From a virus, in the IMG/VR virus record IMGVR_UViG_3300032931_000192, positions 1 to 22,999 of that record: DNA of 22,999 bases, one strand, 5' to 3'. Made by a program: the position numbers and the translations under genes. Position 1 is the first letter of the stretch. Each line of letters opens with the position of its first letter. The notes beneath the pieces were generated by a model that saw only the letters and a list, made by a program, of their open reading frames with translations, was not told where the DNA came from and did not search any database. Shown here piece by piece: positions 5,945-13,424 of the stretch.

Positions 5945-6060
5945 GTTCCCACCGTTCCTACCACTTCTATCACCTCTCTCTATCTCTTTAAAAAAAAAGA
6001 ATTATTTTATAGGCCAGTAGTAGGAGGAGAGTCGGTAGGAACGGTGGGAATGGTGGGAAC
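5945..6060. repeat. inverted iteron blocks flanking A/T-rich core
   Basis: The left arm TTCCCACCGTTCCTACC (5946-5962) is matched exactly by the complement of 6034-6050, giving a perfect 17-bp inverted repeat. A 71-bp interval separates the arms and holds the A9 tract and the ATTATTTTATA segment. A third inverted unit (6052-6060) follows. Head-to-head iteron blocks could load the initiator on both sides of the melting region, or the arms could form a cruciform. Confidence 0.85.
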
Positions 6061-6160
6061 GGAACGCGCAAACCCGCGCCAATCCTAGCTCTCCCGTTAC
6101 CCCACCTCTGTTCCCACCTGCACCCCCGTGTGGGAACGGATGCCCCCGGGGGTATAGGGG

Positions 6161-6190
6161 TTGCGGATTTCGCCGCCGCTACAGTAGAAT
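6161..6190 (+). promoter_or_regulatory. sigma70-like promoter for the packaging/structural genes
   Basis: TTGCGG (6161-6166), an 18-bp spacer and TAGAAT (6185-6190, one base from consensus) lie immediately before the terS-like gene. The predicted start site falls at about 6197, at the ATG itself (6198), implying a leaderless or nearly leaderless mRNA. The -35 is weak. Confidence 0.5.
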
Positions 6191-6197
6191 ACGCGGC

Positions 6198-6575
6198 ATG
6201 TCAAGCCCCCGCCGCCGCCCGCCCCCGCCACGCCGCTCGGTGGGTAACTCAGCACCTGAGCCGGCGGCCGTGGCCGTGGCCGAGGCCCTGCCCCAGGTGC
6301 GGGCCTACCAGCGCATGCCCGAGATGCAGCACATGGTGCTGGACGTCTTCCAACGCGCCGGTGGCCGTGCGGCCATGGTCGAGTGGGCCAGGCAGAACCC
6401 CGGGGACTTCTTCACCAAGGTCCTGCCCAGGCTCATCCCTGCCACGCTCGCTGGCGGCCTCACGGGCAACATCACCGTCGTGGTCGAGGGCAACAACGGA
6501 GTGCCCGCCCAGGCCGTGCCTGGGGTCCTGAACAGCATCGTGGCGGGTGCCGTCGGGAGCGTCGACCCGACATGA
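6198..6575 (+). CDS. terS: terminase small subunit-like DNA-packaging protein
   Basis: This 125-aa product lies just upstream of, and overlaps by ATGA, the large terminase gene, which is the usual place for the small subunit. It starts with a very basic, Pro-rich leader (SSPRRRPPPPRR). A helical middle and the segment MVEWARQNPGDFFTKVLPRL follow, then IPATLAGGLTGNITVVVEG. From memory this resembles the C-terminal half of small terminase subunits of podovirus-type phages ('W----P-DFY--L---LIP'). A complete N-terminal helix-turn-helix is not obvious. Small subunits recognise the packaging site and feed DNA to the large subunit. No Shine-Dalgarno precedes the ATG, so it may be translated from a leaderless message. 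Confidence 0.65.
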   Translation: MSSPRRRPPPPRRSVGNSAPEPAAVAVAEALPQVRAYQRMPEMQHMVLDVFQRAGGRAAMVEWARQNPGDFFTKVLPRLIPATLAGGLTGNITVVVEGNNGVPAQAVPGVLNSIVAGAVGSVDPT

Positions 6576-7927
6576 CCACGGTACGTGTAAACGGGGGCAT
6601 GACCCCCAGGCACTACCAGCGACCGTACATGGACGCGATGGACGCCGGCTGCAAGTTCGCGGTCTGGGTGATGCACCGACGAGGCGGCAAGGACCGCACG
6701 GCCCTGGCCCAGGTCGCCAAGGACTCCTTCAAGCAGGTCGGCCTATACTGGCACTGCCTGCCCACGCTCAAGCAGGCACGCAAGGTGGTCTGGGACAACA
6801 TCGCGAGCGAGGGCAAGAACCTGATCGACGCGACCTTCCCGCGCGAACTCATCGCCAAGCAGCACCAGGACGAGATGAAGATCGTGCTGCGCAACGGCAG
6901 CATCGTGCAGTTGGTGGGCGCGGACAACTTCAACAGCCTCGTCGGTGCCAGCCCGCGACACGTGACCTTCAGCGAGTGGAGCCTGACAGACCCGAGGGCC
7001 TACGACTTCGTCAGGCCCATCCTGCGCGAGAACAAGGGCAGCGTCAGCTTCATCTACACGCCCCGGGGCTACAACCACGGGTGGAAGACGCTGCAGATCG
7101 CCAAGAAGCTCCCAGGGGCCTTCTGTGCCCTGATGCCCATCACGGCCACTGGCGTGCTCACAGAGGCCGACATGGCTCTCGAGCGTGCCGAGGGCATGGC
7201 CGAGGAGTTGATCCAGCAGGAGTACTACTGCGACTTCAGCGCGGCCAACGTGGGCGCGGTCCTCGGCTCCCGCATCAGCAAGGCCGAGCGTGCAGGCAGG
7301 CTGCATGAGCGCGTGCTCTGGTCCCCAGGCTCTCGCGTGGTGGTCTCGAGCGACATCGGCTACCGGGACACGGCCGCCTTCTGGTGGTGGCAGATCAACG
7401 CTGGCGGCTTCGAGCTTCTGCACTACGACGAGGGCAGCGGCCTCGACGCCGATGACTGGGTCGGCCGGCTGCAGGCCGTCGGGCTGCCGATCCACAAGCT
7501 CTACCTGCCGCACGATGCGAAGGCCAAGACCTTCCAGACCAAGCGCTCGGTGATCGAGACCATGTCGATGGCCTTCGAGTGCGAGATCGTGCCCCAGGCA
7601 CGCGTCCAGGACCGCATCAACGCCGCGCGCGTGGTGGCCGAGCAGTGCGAGTGGAACAGCAGCGCCTGCGAGCGCGGCCTGGAGGTCCTGCGCGCTTGGT
7701 CCTTCGCATACGACGACGACCGGAAGGTCTTCAGTTCCGAGCCCGACCACAACTGGGCATCGCACGGTGGAGACGCCTTCAGCTACGGGGCGCTGGTGCT
7801 CCAGACCGAGGTGGCGACGCCCAAGCCCAGGGTGCTGCCCAAGGACGCTGGTGGTGCCCACCACGTGTTCACCCTCGACGACCTCTGGGATACTGTGGGG
7901 CCTCGCACGGACGCGAGGCTGGAGTGA
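6572..7927 (+). CDS. terL: terminase large subunit (packaging ATPase/nuclease)
   Basis: This 451-aa protein has an N-terminal ATPase with the adenine-side element (HYQRPYMDAM), a Walker A-like MHRRGGKDRT (34-43), and FSEW (133-136) as the Walker B/catalytic Glu region. The coupling segment PRAYDFVRPILREN and the FIYTPRGYNHGW block follow. The C-terminal RNase H-like nuclease shows acidic residues in SSDIGYRDT (D261, D266), YLPHDAK (D315) and SHGGDAF (D401). It packages concatemeric DNA into proheads through the portal and cuts it. The ATG overlaps the TerS-like stop (ATGA), indicating coupling. The frame is open further upstream, but that part is shadow of the small-subunit gene. Confidence 0.93.
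   Translation: MTTVRVNGGMTPRHYQRPYMDAMDAGCKFAVWVMHRRGGKDRTALAQVAKDSFKQVGLYWHCLPTLKQARKVVWDNIASEGKNLIDATFPRELIAKQHQDEMKIVLRNGSIVQLVGADNFNSLVGASPRHVTFSEWSLTDPRAYDFVRPILRENKGSVSFIYTPRGYNHGWKTLQIAKKLPGAFCALMPITATGVLTEADMALERAEGMAEELIQQEYYCDFSAANVGAVLGSRISKAERAGRLHERVLWSPGSRVVVSSDIGYRDTAAFWWWQINAGGFELLHYDEGSGLDADDWVGRLQAVGLPIHKLYLPHDAKAKTFQTKRSVIETMSMAFECEIVPQARVQDRINAARVVAEQCEWNSSACERGLEVLRAWSFAYDDDRKVFSSEPDHNWASHGGDAFSYGALVLQTEVATPKPRVLPKDAGGAHHVFTLDDLWDTVGPRTDARLE
6584..6593 (+). repeat. CGTGTAAACG word, copy 2 (start of terL)
   Basis: This exact copy lies 12 bases into terL, read as codons CGT GTA AAC (Arg-Val-Asn). Confidence 0.8.
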
Positions 7928-7930
7928 CGC

Positions 7931-10198
7931 ATGGAGCAGACCCAGAACAAGACCGACGAGTCCAAGGCCAACGCGGGCAAGGACAAGGGCGAGAAGCCCG
8001 ACCAGTGCGCGCGCTGGTCCCGCGAGATCGCCGCCGCCAGCAAGTGGCGCGAGAAGTTCGACCGGAGCGCACGCGAGTGCGAGAAGGCCTACGCTGACGA
8101 GCGCGACAACAGCGTCCTGGGGAACCGCAACAAGAGCAGGGTGAACCTGTTCTGGTCCAACACCCAGGTGATCCTGGCCTCGATCTACGGCAAGCTCCCC
8201 AAGGCCGAGGTCGACCGCAAGTTCGGCGACTTCCAGGACGACGTCTCGCGGGTCGCGGCCGAGATCATGCAGCGGGTGCTCAACAACGACATCGAGCGCG
8301 AGCACGACGACACCAGCGCAGCCATGCGCGATGCCGTCCAGGACCGATTCGTGGTCGGCCTGGGGCAGGTCTGGTGCCGATACGACGTCGACACCGAGGA
8401 GTACGACGCGCCGGTCCTGGACCCGACCACGCAGCAGCCCGTGATCGGCCCCGACGGCCAGCCCCGGATGCAGAAGGCCGAGCGCATCCTGAACGAGGAG
8501 GCCGAGACCGACTACGTCTACTGGGAGGACTTCCTCTACTCACCGTGTAAACGCTGGCGCGACTGCCGGTGGGTGGCGCGTGCGGTGATGATGGGCGACG
8601 CGACGCTCAAGAAGCGCTTCAAGCACCTCACCGCAGAGCAGTTGGCGATGATCCCCATGGGGGACGACGTCGGCCGCAACAAGGACAAGGCCTCGCCCGA
8701 CGAGGTCCTGAAGCACACCCCCTTCAAGCAGGCCCGGGTCTGGGAGATCTGGAGCAAGACCGACAACAAGGCCTACTGGTACGTCGAGGGCTGCGAGTTC
8801 ATGCTCGACGAGCAGGACGACCCGCTCGAACTGGAGGACTTCTTCCCCTGCCCCGAGCCTGTGGTCGCGACCACCCTCACCAAGAGCTTCCTGCCCCGCG
8901 CCGACTACGTCATGGCCCAGGACCTCTACAAGGAACTGGACAAGGTCAACGACAAGCTCTCGCGCCTGCAGCAGGCCGTGAAGGCCGTCGGGGTCTACGA
9001 CAAGAACGCGACCGAGGTCAAGCGGGTCTTCCAGGAGGCCGTCGAGAACGAACTCATCGGGGTCACCAACTGGGCCAAGTTCTCCGAGGCCGGCGGCCTC
9101 AAGGGCGTGGTCGACTGGCTCCCCCTGGACGCCTTCGCGATCGCCATCGAGCACCTCACGAACCGCAAGAACCAACTCCAGCACGACCTCTACGAGGTCC
9201 TGGGGATCAGCGACATCATGCGCGGCGCGAGCGTCGCGACCGAGACCGCGACGGCCCAGCAGTTGAAGGTCCAGTACGGCGGTGCCCGGCTCTCGAACCT
9301 GCAGAACGGCGTCGCGCGGTTCGTCTCGAGCGTGATGCGGATCAGGGCCAACATCATCTCGAACTTCTTCCAGCCCGAGACGCTCATCAAGCGCTCACTG
9401 ATCGACCGCACGCCCGACGCGCAGTACGCTCAGCAGGCCATCGAGATGCTGAAGCAGTTCGGCGTGAGCATGTACGGGATCACGGTCACCAGCGACGCTC
9501 TGGCTGCACCTGACTGGCAGGCCGAGAAGGAGCAGCGCAGCGAGTTCCTCACGGCAGCCGGTGGCTTCCTCGAGAAGGCCCTCCCGGTGGCCGAGAACAA
9601 CCCCGAGGCGGGCGTCTTCCTGCTCAAGCTCCTCCAGTGGGCCGCCGCGGGCTTCAAGAGCGGCAAGACCGTCGAGGGCGTCCTGGACGAGGGCGTGAAG
9701 GCCCTCGAGGAGGCCGCCAAGCAGCCCAAGCCGCCTCCCCCGCCCAGCCCCGAGGAGGTCAAGCAGCAGATCGCCAAGATGCAGGAGGAGAGCAAGCAGG
9801 AGATCACCCGCATCAACAACGAGAGCGCCGAGCGGATCGCCGAACTCAACAACGGCACCAAGGTCCTGCTCCAGCAGATGACCCAGGCCATGGGCGTGCT
9901 CCAGCAGCAGGCCGACATGGCCTTCCAGGCCGTCCAGATGCTGATGCAGAACCAGCAGGACCAGCAGTCGCAGCAGGCGGATCACGCCAACTCGCAGCAG
10001 CTTGCCGCGATGAACCCCCCGCCTGGCGGCCAGGAGCCCCCAGGCGGGCCGCAGCAGCCTCCGATGCCCGAGGGCCTGGGCGAGATGCCTCAGGGCCCGC
10101 AGCAGCCCCCACAGGGCGTGATGCCCCCGCCAGACCCGAACCCCATGCCGGGCATGCCGGCCCTCCCAACCGCCCCGCAACTACCACCAGGAGTGTGA
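7931..10198 (+). CDS. portal protein (head-tail connector)
   Basis: This 755-aa protein follows terL by three bases and starts after CTGGAGTGACGC. The first 450 residues show the typical portal layout for short-tailed phages: an N-terminal helix (ARWSREIAAASKWREKFDR), NLFWSNTQVILASIYGKLPK, and a middle beta-rich part. Then come the long helix and tunnel region around EHLTNRKNQLQHDLYEVLG and ISDIMRGA. The C-terminus is a charged coiled coil (about 615-665), then Gln-rich and finally Pro/Gly/Gln-rich low-complexity tail. Twelve copies would form the portal ring through which TerL pumps DNA. The low-complexity tail could form a barrel or contact ejection proteins (inference). Confidence 0.85.
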   Translation: MEQTQNKTDESKANAGKDKGEKPDQCARWSREIAAASKWREKFDRSARECEKAYADERDNSVLGNRNKSRVNLFWSNTQVILASIYGKLPKAEVDRKFGDFQDDVSRVAAEIMQRVLNNDIEREHDDTSAAMRDAVQDRFVVGLGQVWCRYDVDTEEYDAPVLDPTTQQPVIGPDGQPRMQKAERILNEEAETDYVYWEDFLYSPCKRWRDCRWVARAVMMGDATLKKRFKHLTAEQLAMIPMGDDVGRNKDKASPDEVLKHTPFKQARVWEIWSKTDNKAYWYVEGCEFMLDEQDDPLELEDFFPCPEPVVATTLTKSFLPRADYVMAQDLYKELDKVNDKLSRLQQAVKAVGVYDKNATEVKRVFQEAVENELIGVTNWAKFSEAGGLKGVVDWLPLDAFAIAIEHLTNRKNQLQHDLYEVLGISDIMRGASVATETATAQQLKVQYGGARLSNLQNGVARFVSSVMRIRANIISNFFQPETLIKRSLIDRTPDAQYAQQAIEMLKQFGVSMYGITVTSDALAAPDWQAEKEQRSEFLTAAGGFLEKALPVAENNPEAGVFLLKLLQWAAAGFKSGKTVEGVLDEGVKALEEAAKQPKPPPPPSPEEVKQQIAKMQEESKQEITRINNESAERIAELNNGTKVLLQQMTQAMGVLQQQADMAFQAVQMLMQNQQDQQSQQADHANSQQLAAMNPPPGGQEPPGGPQQPPMPEGLGEMPQGPQQPPQGVMPPPDPNPMPGMPALPTAPQLPPGV
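8544..8553 (+). repeat. CGTGTAAACG word, copy 3 (inside portal gene)
   Basis: This exact copy is read in a different frame from the terL copy: CCG TGT AAA CGC (Pro-Cys-Lys-Arg). AAA and TGT are rare in this gene, which otherwise uses AAG and TGC by eye. Confidence 0.8.
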
Positions 10199-10200
10199 CC

Positions 10201-10377
10201 ATGACCGAGCAGGAACTGAAGCAGGCCCACCTCGACGCGCAGGAGGCCGTCGAGGCGGCCGAGATCGCGATGACCGTCGCCATGCAGCATGGCGACATGG
10301 CCGCGCACGCAGCGGCGGTCGCCGAGCGCGCAGAGGCGGAGCGGACCCTCCTCCGACTCGTCAGCATCGGGGTCTGA
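10201..10377 (+). CDS. small helical hypothetical protein, 58 aa
   Basis: This short gene follows the portal stop by two bases, with a good ribosome binding site (CAGGAGTGTGACC). The product starts MTEQELKQAHLDAQEAVEAA, is rich in Ala, Glu and His, and is almost certainly a long amphipathic helix or coiled coil. I recognise no family. Its place between portal and zinc-ribbon genes suggests a minor assembly factor, but nothing in the sequence proves that. Confidence 0.7.
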   Translation: MTEQELKQAHLDAQEAVEAAEIAMTVAMQHGDMAAHAAAVAERAEAERTLLRLVSIGV

Positions 10378-10381
10378 GGTC

Positions 10382-10807
10382 GTGCCTACCTACGCATTCC
10401 GGTGCGAGGCCTGCGGCGAGGTCGAGGAGCACCTGATCCCGATGGGCGAGTACAACCGCAACCCGCCCGCCTTCTTCCACTGCTCGCAGCGGATGGAGCG
10501 GTACATCAACGTGACACCCGGCATGAGTGGTCTCGCGAACGCCCTCGCTGGCGACCGCTACTATGACGGCATGCGGGCACCCGACGGCTCGGACATCAGC
10601 ACCCGCAGCAAGCACAGGCAGTACATGAAGGACCACAACGTCACCCTGGCGGACGACTTCAAGGACACCTGGGCCAAGGCCGCCAAGGACCGGGCCGAGG
10701 GCCGCCTCGCGGGGCTCGCCGACCCGACCCGTGTAAACGACGTCCAGACCGCCATCCAGAAGACAGGAGAAGGCTATGTCCCGCAGCGGCGCGAGTCGGC
10801 GGAGTGA
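10382..10807 (+). CDS. FmdB-like zinc-ribbon phage protein, 141 aa
   Basis: The gene starts at a GTG. The leader MPTYAFRCEACGE is the hallmark of FmdB-type small zinc ribbons. The first knuckle is C8-x-x-C11; the second is incomplete (FFHCSQRM, with C34 and H33 only), so a Cys/His arrangement or loss of zinc is possible. The remaining 100 residues are a helical extension rich in charged residues. Similar zinc-ribbon proteins are often found between portal and scaffold genes in phages of this type, with no fixed role. The start has GAGG close upstream and lies five bases after the previous stop. The 3' end overlaps the next gene by 32 bp and carries a CGTGTAAACG word. Confidence 0.75.
   Translation: MPTYAFRCEACGEVEEHLIPMGEYNRNPPAFFHCSQRMERYINVTPGMSGLANALAGDRYYDGMRAPDGSDISTRSKHRQYMKDHNVTLADDFKDTWAKAAKDRAEGRLAGLADPTRVNDVQTAIQKTGEGYVPQRRESAE
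10730..10739 (+). repeat. CGTGTAAACG word, copy 4 (end of zinc-ribbon gene)
   Basis: This exact copy, read CGT GTA AAC (Arg-Val-Asn), lies 37 bases before the start of the 878-aa gene. Confidence 0.8.
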
Positions 10808-13412
10808 CGAGCTTGCTGGTGCTGCCGACACGGCAGTCACCATCGGCAAGAACGCAGTGATGCAGCCCATCGCTGGCCTCTCGGGGGTCGGCCGTGGGAC
10901 CGCGAGCATGATCGCCAGGATGCTCCGGGGCGAGGGCGTCAGGGACGCGTCTCGCGGTGCCATCGACGACGCAGTCACCACCATCGACGACGTCCAGGGG
11001 CTCGCTGGCGGGCCCGAGACGGCCGAGGGCGGCCGCAACCTGGAGGCCATGGGTGATGCCATGGACTGGGCCGCCGAGAAGCTCGGCAACCCCGTCGACC
11101 GTGCAGGCTCGGCCTCGCCCCTGGCTGGCGCGCTCCTGGCCGGTGCCGGTGCCGTGATCGACCCGACCAAGGTCGGGCGCGGCGTCAAGACCGCCAGCAA
11201 GGCAGTCAAGAAGGCGGCCGCCAGCAGGCAGATCGCCAAGACCATCGACGAGGCCGCTGCCGGCCGCTCTGCCGCGTTCGTCGAGCCGACCGACGCTGCG
11301 CAGCGCGCACGCCTCGGCCTGCTGCCGCAGGAGCTTGCCGGGTTCGGCGACAAGGCCCTGCGCGAGGCCGCTGCCGAGAAGAAGGTCGCCAGGGCCGACG
11401 AGCGGGTGGTGGAGAAGCAGAAGGGTGGTGGTGCGCGCGGCGGGGCCGCGGACGCGCGCGAGTACCGCAAGATCTACGAGACGCAGGGCTACCCTGAGGT
11501 GCTGGCGCGGGCGCTGCGCGAGACGCACCTGAAGCCCAACCCGGACGGTGGCTGGATCGGCATACCCCGTACGGTACAGAACAGGTCCGACCTGCGCGGC
11601 ATGCGCGGCAGCCTCGACCAGCAGCTTGCGCAGGGCGTGTCGGCTATCCAGTACGCAGACCCCGAGCATGGTGTCGGCACGTGGTACCCGCGAGCGCAGA
11701 ACGCGCACAGGCTCATCAACGAGCCGCACCAGTTCGACCGTGGCCTGGAAGGCGCCGCGACCTACTCGGCCGGGGTCTCGCCCGACAGCGAGCTTGCCTT
11801 CAACCTCAAGCACCAGAACAGCCGCGCACTGGGCACGTCCGAGATGGCCTACCGTGGTGCGCCGATGCGCTCCCTGGACGAGGCCGTGGCGAACGACCAG
11901 AAGGTCAAGCACGCCGCGAAGGTCGGTGAGTACCGCAACAAGAACGACTACCGGGTGCCGCTCGATTCGCCGTACGGTGTGAACGACTTCCGCATGGCCC
12001 AGAGCTACGGCTACACCGACCCGGCCGGCGACCCCTGGAAGGCCGGCGTGTCCGAGACCATGCACCCGGTGATGGACCAGGAGACGCTCCTGATGGGCAA
12101 GCGCGCCAGCGACAGGCGGCTGGGCGGCATCGACAAGTGGACCGGCTCGATCACGCAGGAGATCCCCTGGGTGCTGGGCAAGGCCGAGGACCTGTACTCG
12201 CGCGGCTACAAGGGCCGCTTCAAGGGCGACGAGCCGGGCATGCCGGGCATCGTCCAGGGCATCGTCCAGGCCCTGCGCGAGGCCAACAGCACGGTGGCCG
12301 ATTCGCTGCCCAAGCACACCCTCTCGGCCACCTACGAGGCCGCGCCGTCGGTCAGCAGCGGGCACATGGCGCAGGTGCCGGACATGCCGTTCGAGCAGCG
12401 CAGGGCCTACGGCGAGACCGGCGACTGGGCCACGCCCGCGCCGATGGCTGCGATGGACTTCGAGTCCCCGTACGGCACCATCAAGGCCGGCGAGGTCGGT
12501 GCCGGCAACCGGGACTCGATCTATCGTGCCGTGGGCATGCGCCAACTGCCCACCACCGAAGGGGAGGGCTCGTCCACCAACGCCGAGGGCGTGCATCGCA
12601 GTGGCCCGATGAAGACCGCGCGGCCCCTGATGGACTTCGCCACCGCTGACGAGAAGAAGGGCATCGGCACCAACACCATCAACCCCGACACCAAGGCTGC
12701 GGTGACGGCAGCGGAAGGCTTCCGGGCCCTGGTCGATGCGCAGGACGCAGGCGCGGCCAACCTCGCAGTGACGATGGCCGGTCGAAAGGGCAAGCAGGGC
12801 CTGCTGATGGAGCGCGCCCAGGCCCCCACGGGCGAGGAGTTGGCGAACGTGCAGTCGCTGCTCGAAGGCACCGACGCCTACGCCGTGCCCAACAACCGCG
12901 GCATGCATATCATGCAGACCTCGGACGACCCGGGCAACCGGGAGGCCGTGGTGAAGCTGCTGCGCAAGATGCAGTCGCAGATCGACGACGCCTTCCCCGG
13001 TGCCACGCGCATGGCCGCCGACAACGAGGGTGTGTACGTTCCTGGGCTGGCCAAGTACGACCCCGAACTCGACAAGATGGTGCCGACCGTGCCGGGCAGC
13101 GGCGAGGCCACCGCTGCGCAGATGCAGCGCTTCGCCGATGCGCCGCCCGAGGTGGCTCGCGGCATGAGCGAGTCGGAGGAGATCCGCAGCCTCATCAAGC
13201 AGAAGATCGACCGTGACCGCTCGATGGGCGGGGACCGCCCGGACATCCAGAAGACCCGGCAGTTCTTCGCCGAGGCCGACTGGCAGAAGGCCGTCGATCT
13301 GGTCCGCAAGGGTGCCAAGCCTGCTGCGGCAATCGCCGCACTGGGCTACTCGCTCCAGGGTATGGCAGCGCAGGAGGCGGCGGCTGCGCTCGAATCCGCC
13401 GCTCAACGATAA
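10776..13412 (+). CDS. large uncharacterised protein in the head module, 878 aa
   Basis: I do not recognise a function with confidence. The gene starts after AGGAGAAGGCT, overlaps the end of the zinc-ribbon gene, and ends 12 bases before the scaffold gene. The N-terminal 200 residues are Ala/Gly-rich with a hydrophobic stretch (LAGALLAGAGAVIDP, about 116-130). A globular region follows, with GVGTWYPRAQNAH (about 303-315) and ATYSAGVSPDSELAFNLKH (about 328-346). A second domain is rich in Asp/Gly, and a helical basic C-terminus precedes a hydrophobic Ala-rich end. The 'YSAGVSP--E--F--KH-NSRALG' block reminds me of a domain in large phage proteins catalogued as DUF7178, but I cannot verify this. 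Possible roles are a virion-packaged enzyme or an ejected protein; both are inference. Confidence 0.8.
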   Translation: MSRSGASRRSDELAGAADTAVTIGKNAVMQPIAGLSGVGRGTASMIARMLRGEGVRDASRGAIDDAVTTIDDVQGLAGGPETAEGGRNLEAMGDAMDWAAEKLGNPVDRAGSASPLAGALLAGAGAVIDPTKVGRGVKTASKAVKKAAASRQIAKTIDEAAAGRSAAFVEPTDAAQRARLGLLPQELAGFGDKALREAAAEKKVARADERVVEKQKGGGARGGAADAREYRKIYETQGYPEVLARALRETHLKPNPDGGWIGIPRTVQNRSDLRGMRGSLDQQLAQGVSAIQYADPEHGVGTWYPRAQNAHRLINEPHQFDRGLEGAATYSAGVSPDSELAFNLKHQNSRALGTSEMAYRGAPMRSLDEAVANDQKVKHAAKVGEYRNKNDYRVPLDSPYGVNDFRMAQSYGYTDPAGDPWKAGVSETMHPVMDQETLLMGKRASDRRLGGIDKWTGSITQEIPWVLGKAEDLYSRGYKGRFKGDEPGMPGIVQGIVQALREANSTVADSLPKHTLSATYEAAPSVSSGHMAQVPDMPFEQRRAYGETGDWATPAPMAAMDFESPYGTIKAGEVGAGNRDSIYRAVGMRQLPTTEGEGSSTNAEGVHRSGPMKTARPLMDFATADEKKGIGTNTINPDTKAAVTAAEGFRALVDAQDAGAANLAVTMAGRKGKQGLLMERAQAPTGEELANVQSLLEGTDAYAVPNNRGMHIMQTSDDPGNREAVVKLLRKMQSQIDDAFPGATRMAADNEGVYVPGLAKYDPELDKMVPTVPGSGEATAAQMQRFADAPPEVARGMSESEEIRSLIKQKIDRDRSMGGDRPDIQKTRQFFAEADWQKAVDLVRKGAKPAAAIAALGYSLQGMAAQEAAAALESAAQR

Positions 13413-13424
13413 GGAGAAACCTAA

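Larger units (their letters stand above)
5866..6197. other. candidate replication origin: iterons around an A/T-rich core
   Basis: This stretch has no credible gene. GTTCCCACC or its complement occurs ten times here, at 5868, 5877, 5899(-), 5945, 5954 (one mismatch), 6034(-, one mismatch), 6043(-, one mismatch), 6052(-), 6110 and 6129(-, one mismatch). One more copy lies in the end of the primase gene (5818). Between the head-to-head blocks at 5945-5962 and 6034-6060 lies an A/T-rich core with a run of nine A (5990-5998) and ATTATTTTATA, unique in this G+C-rich window. Iterons plus an easily melted core next to a primase-helicase gene is a standard origin layout. Confidence 0.7.

Noticed and set aside
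5862-6020. 52-codon open frame beginning ATGA over the primase stop (MTVPTVPTSLEK...)
   Set aside because: It consists mostly of translated iterons and the A/T-rich core, has no ribosome binding site of its own, and VPTVPT is simply GTTCCCACC read in frame. The DNA-level repeat explains it.
6143-6152. CCCCCGGGGG palindrome before the terS-like gene as a terminator
   Set aside because: It lacks a loop and a T-run; it is followed by TATAGGGG and cannot form a usual terminator hairpin.
6743-8305. Antisense open frame of 520 codons across terL and portal
   Set aside because: It crosses two confidently assigned genes and encodes a low-complexity Val/Leu/Ala-rich product expected from reverse-complement reading.
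10659-13406. Long antisense open frame (915 codons) opposite the 878-aa gene
   Set aside because: Typical shadow frame in G+C-rich DNA where stop codons are scarce; the plus-strand gene has a ribosome binding site, overlaps its neighbours properly and fits the late operon.
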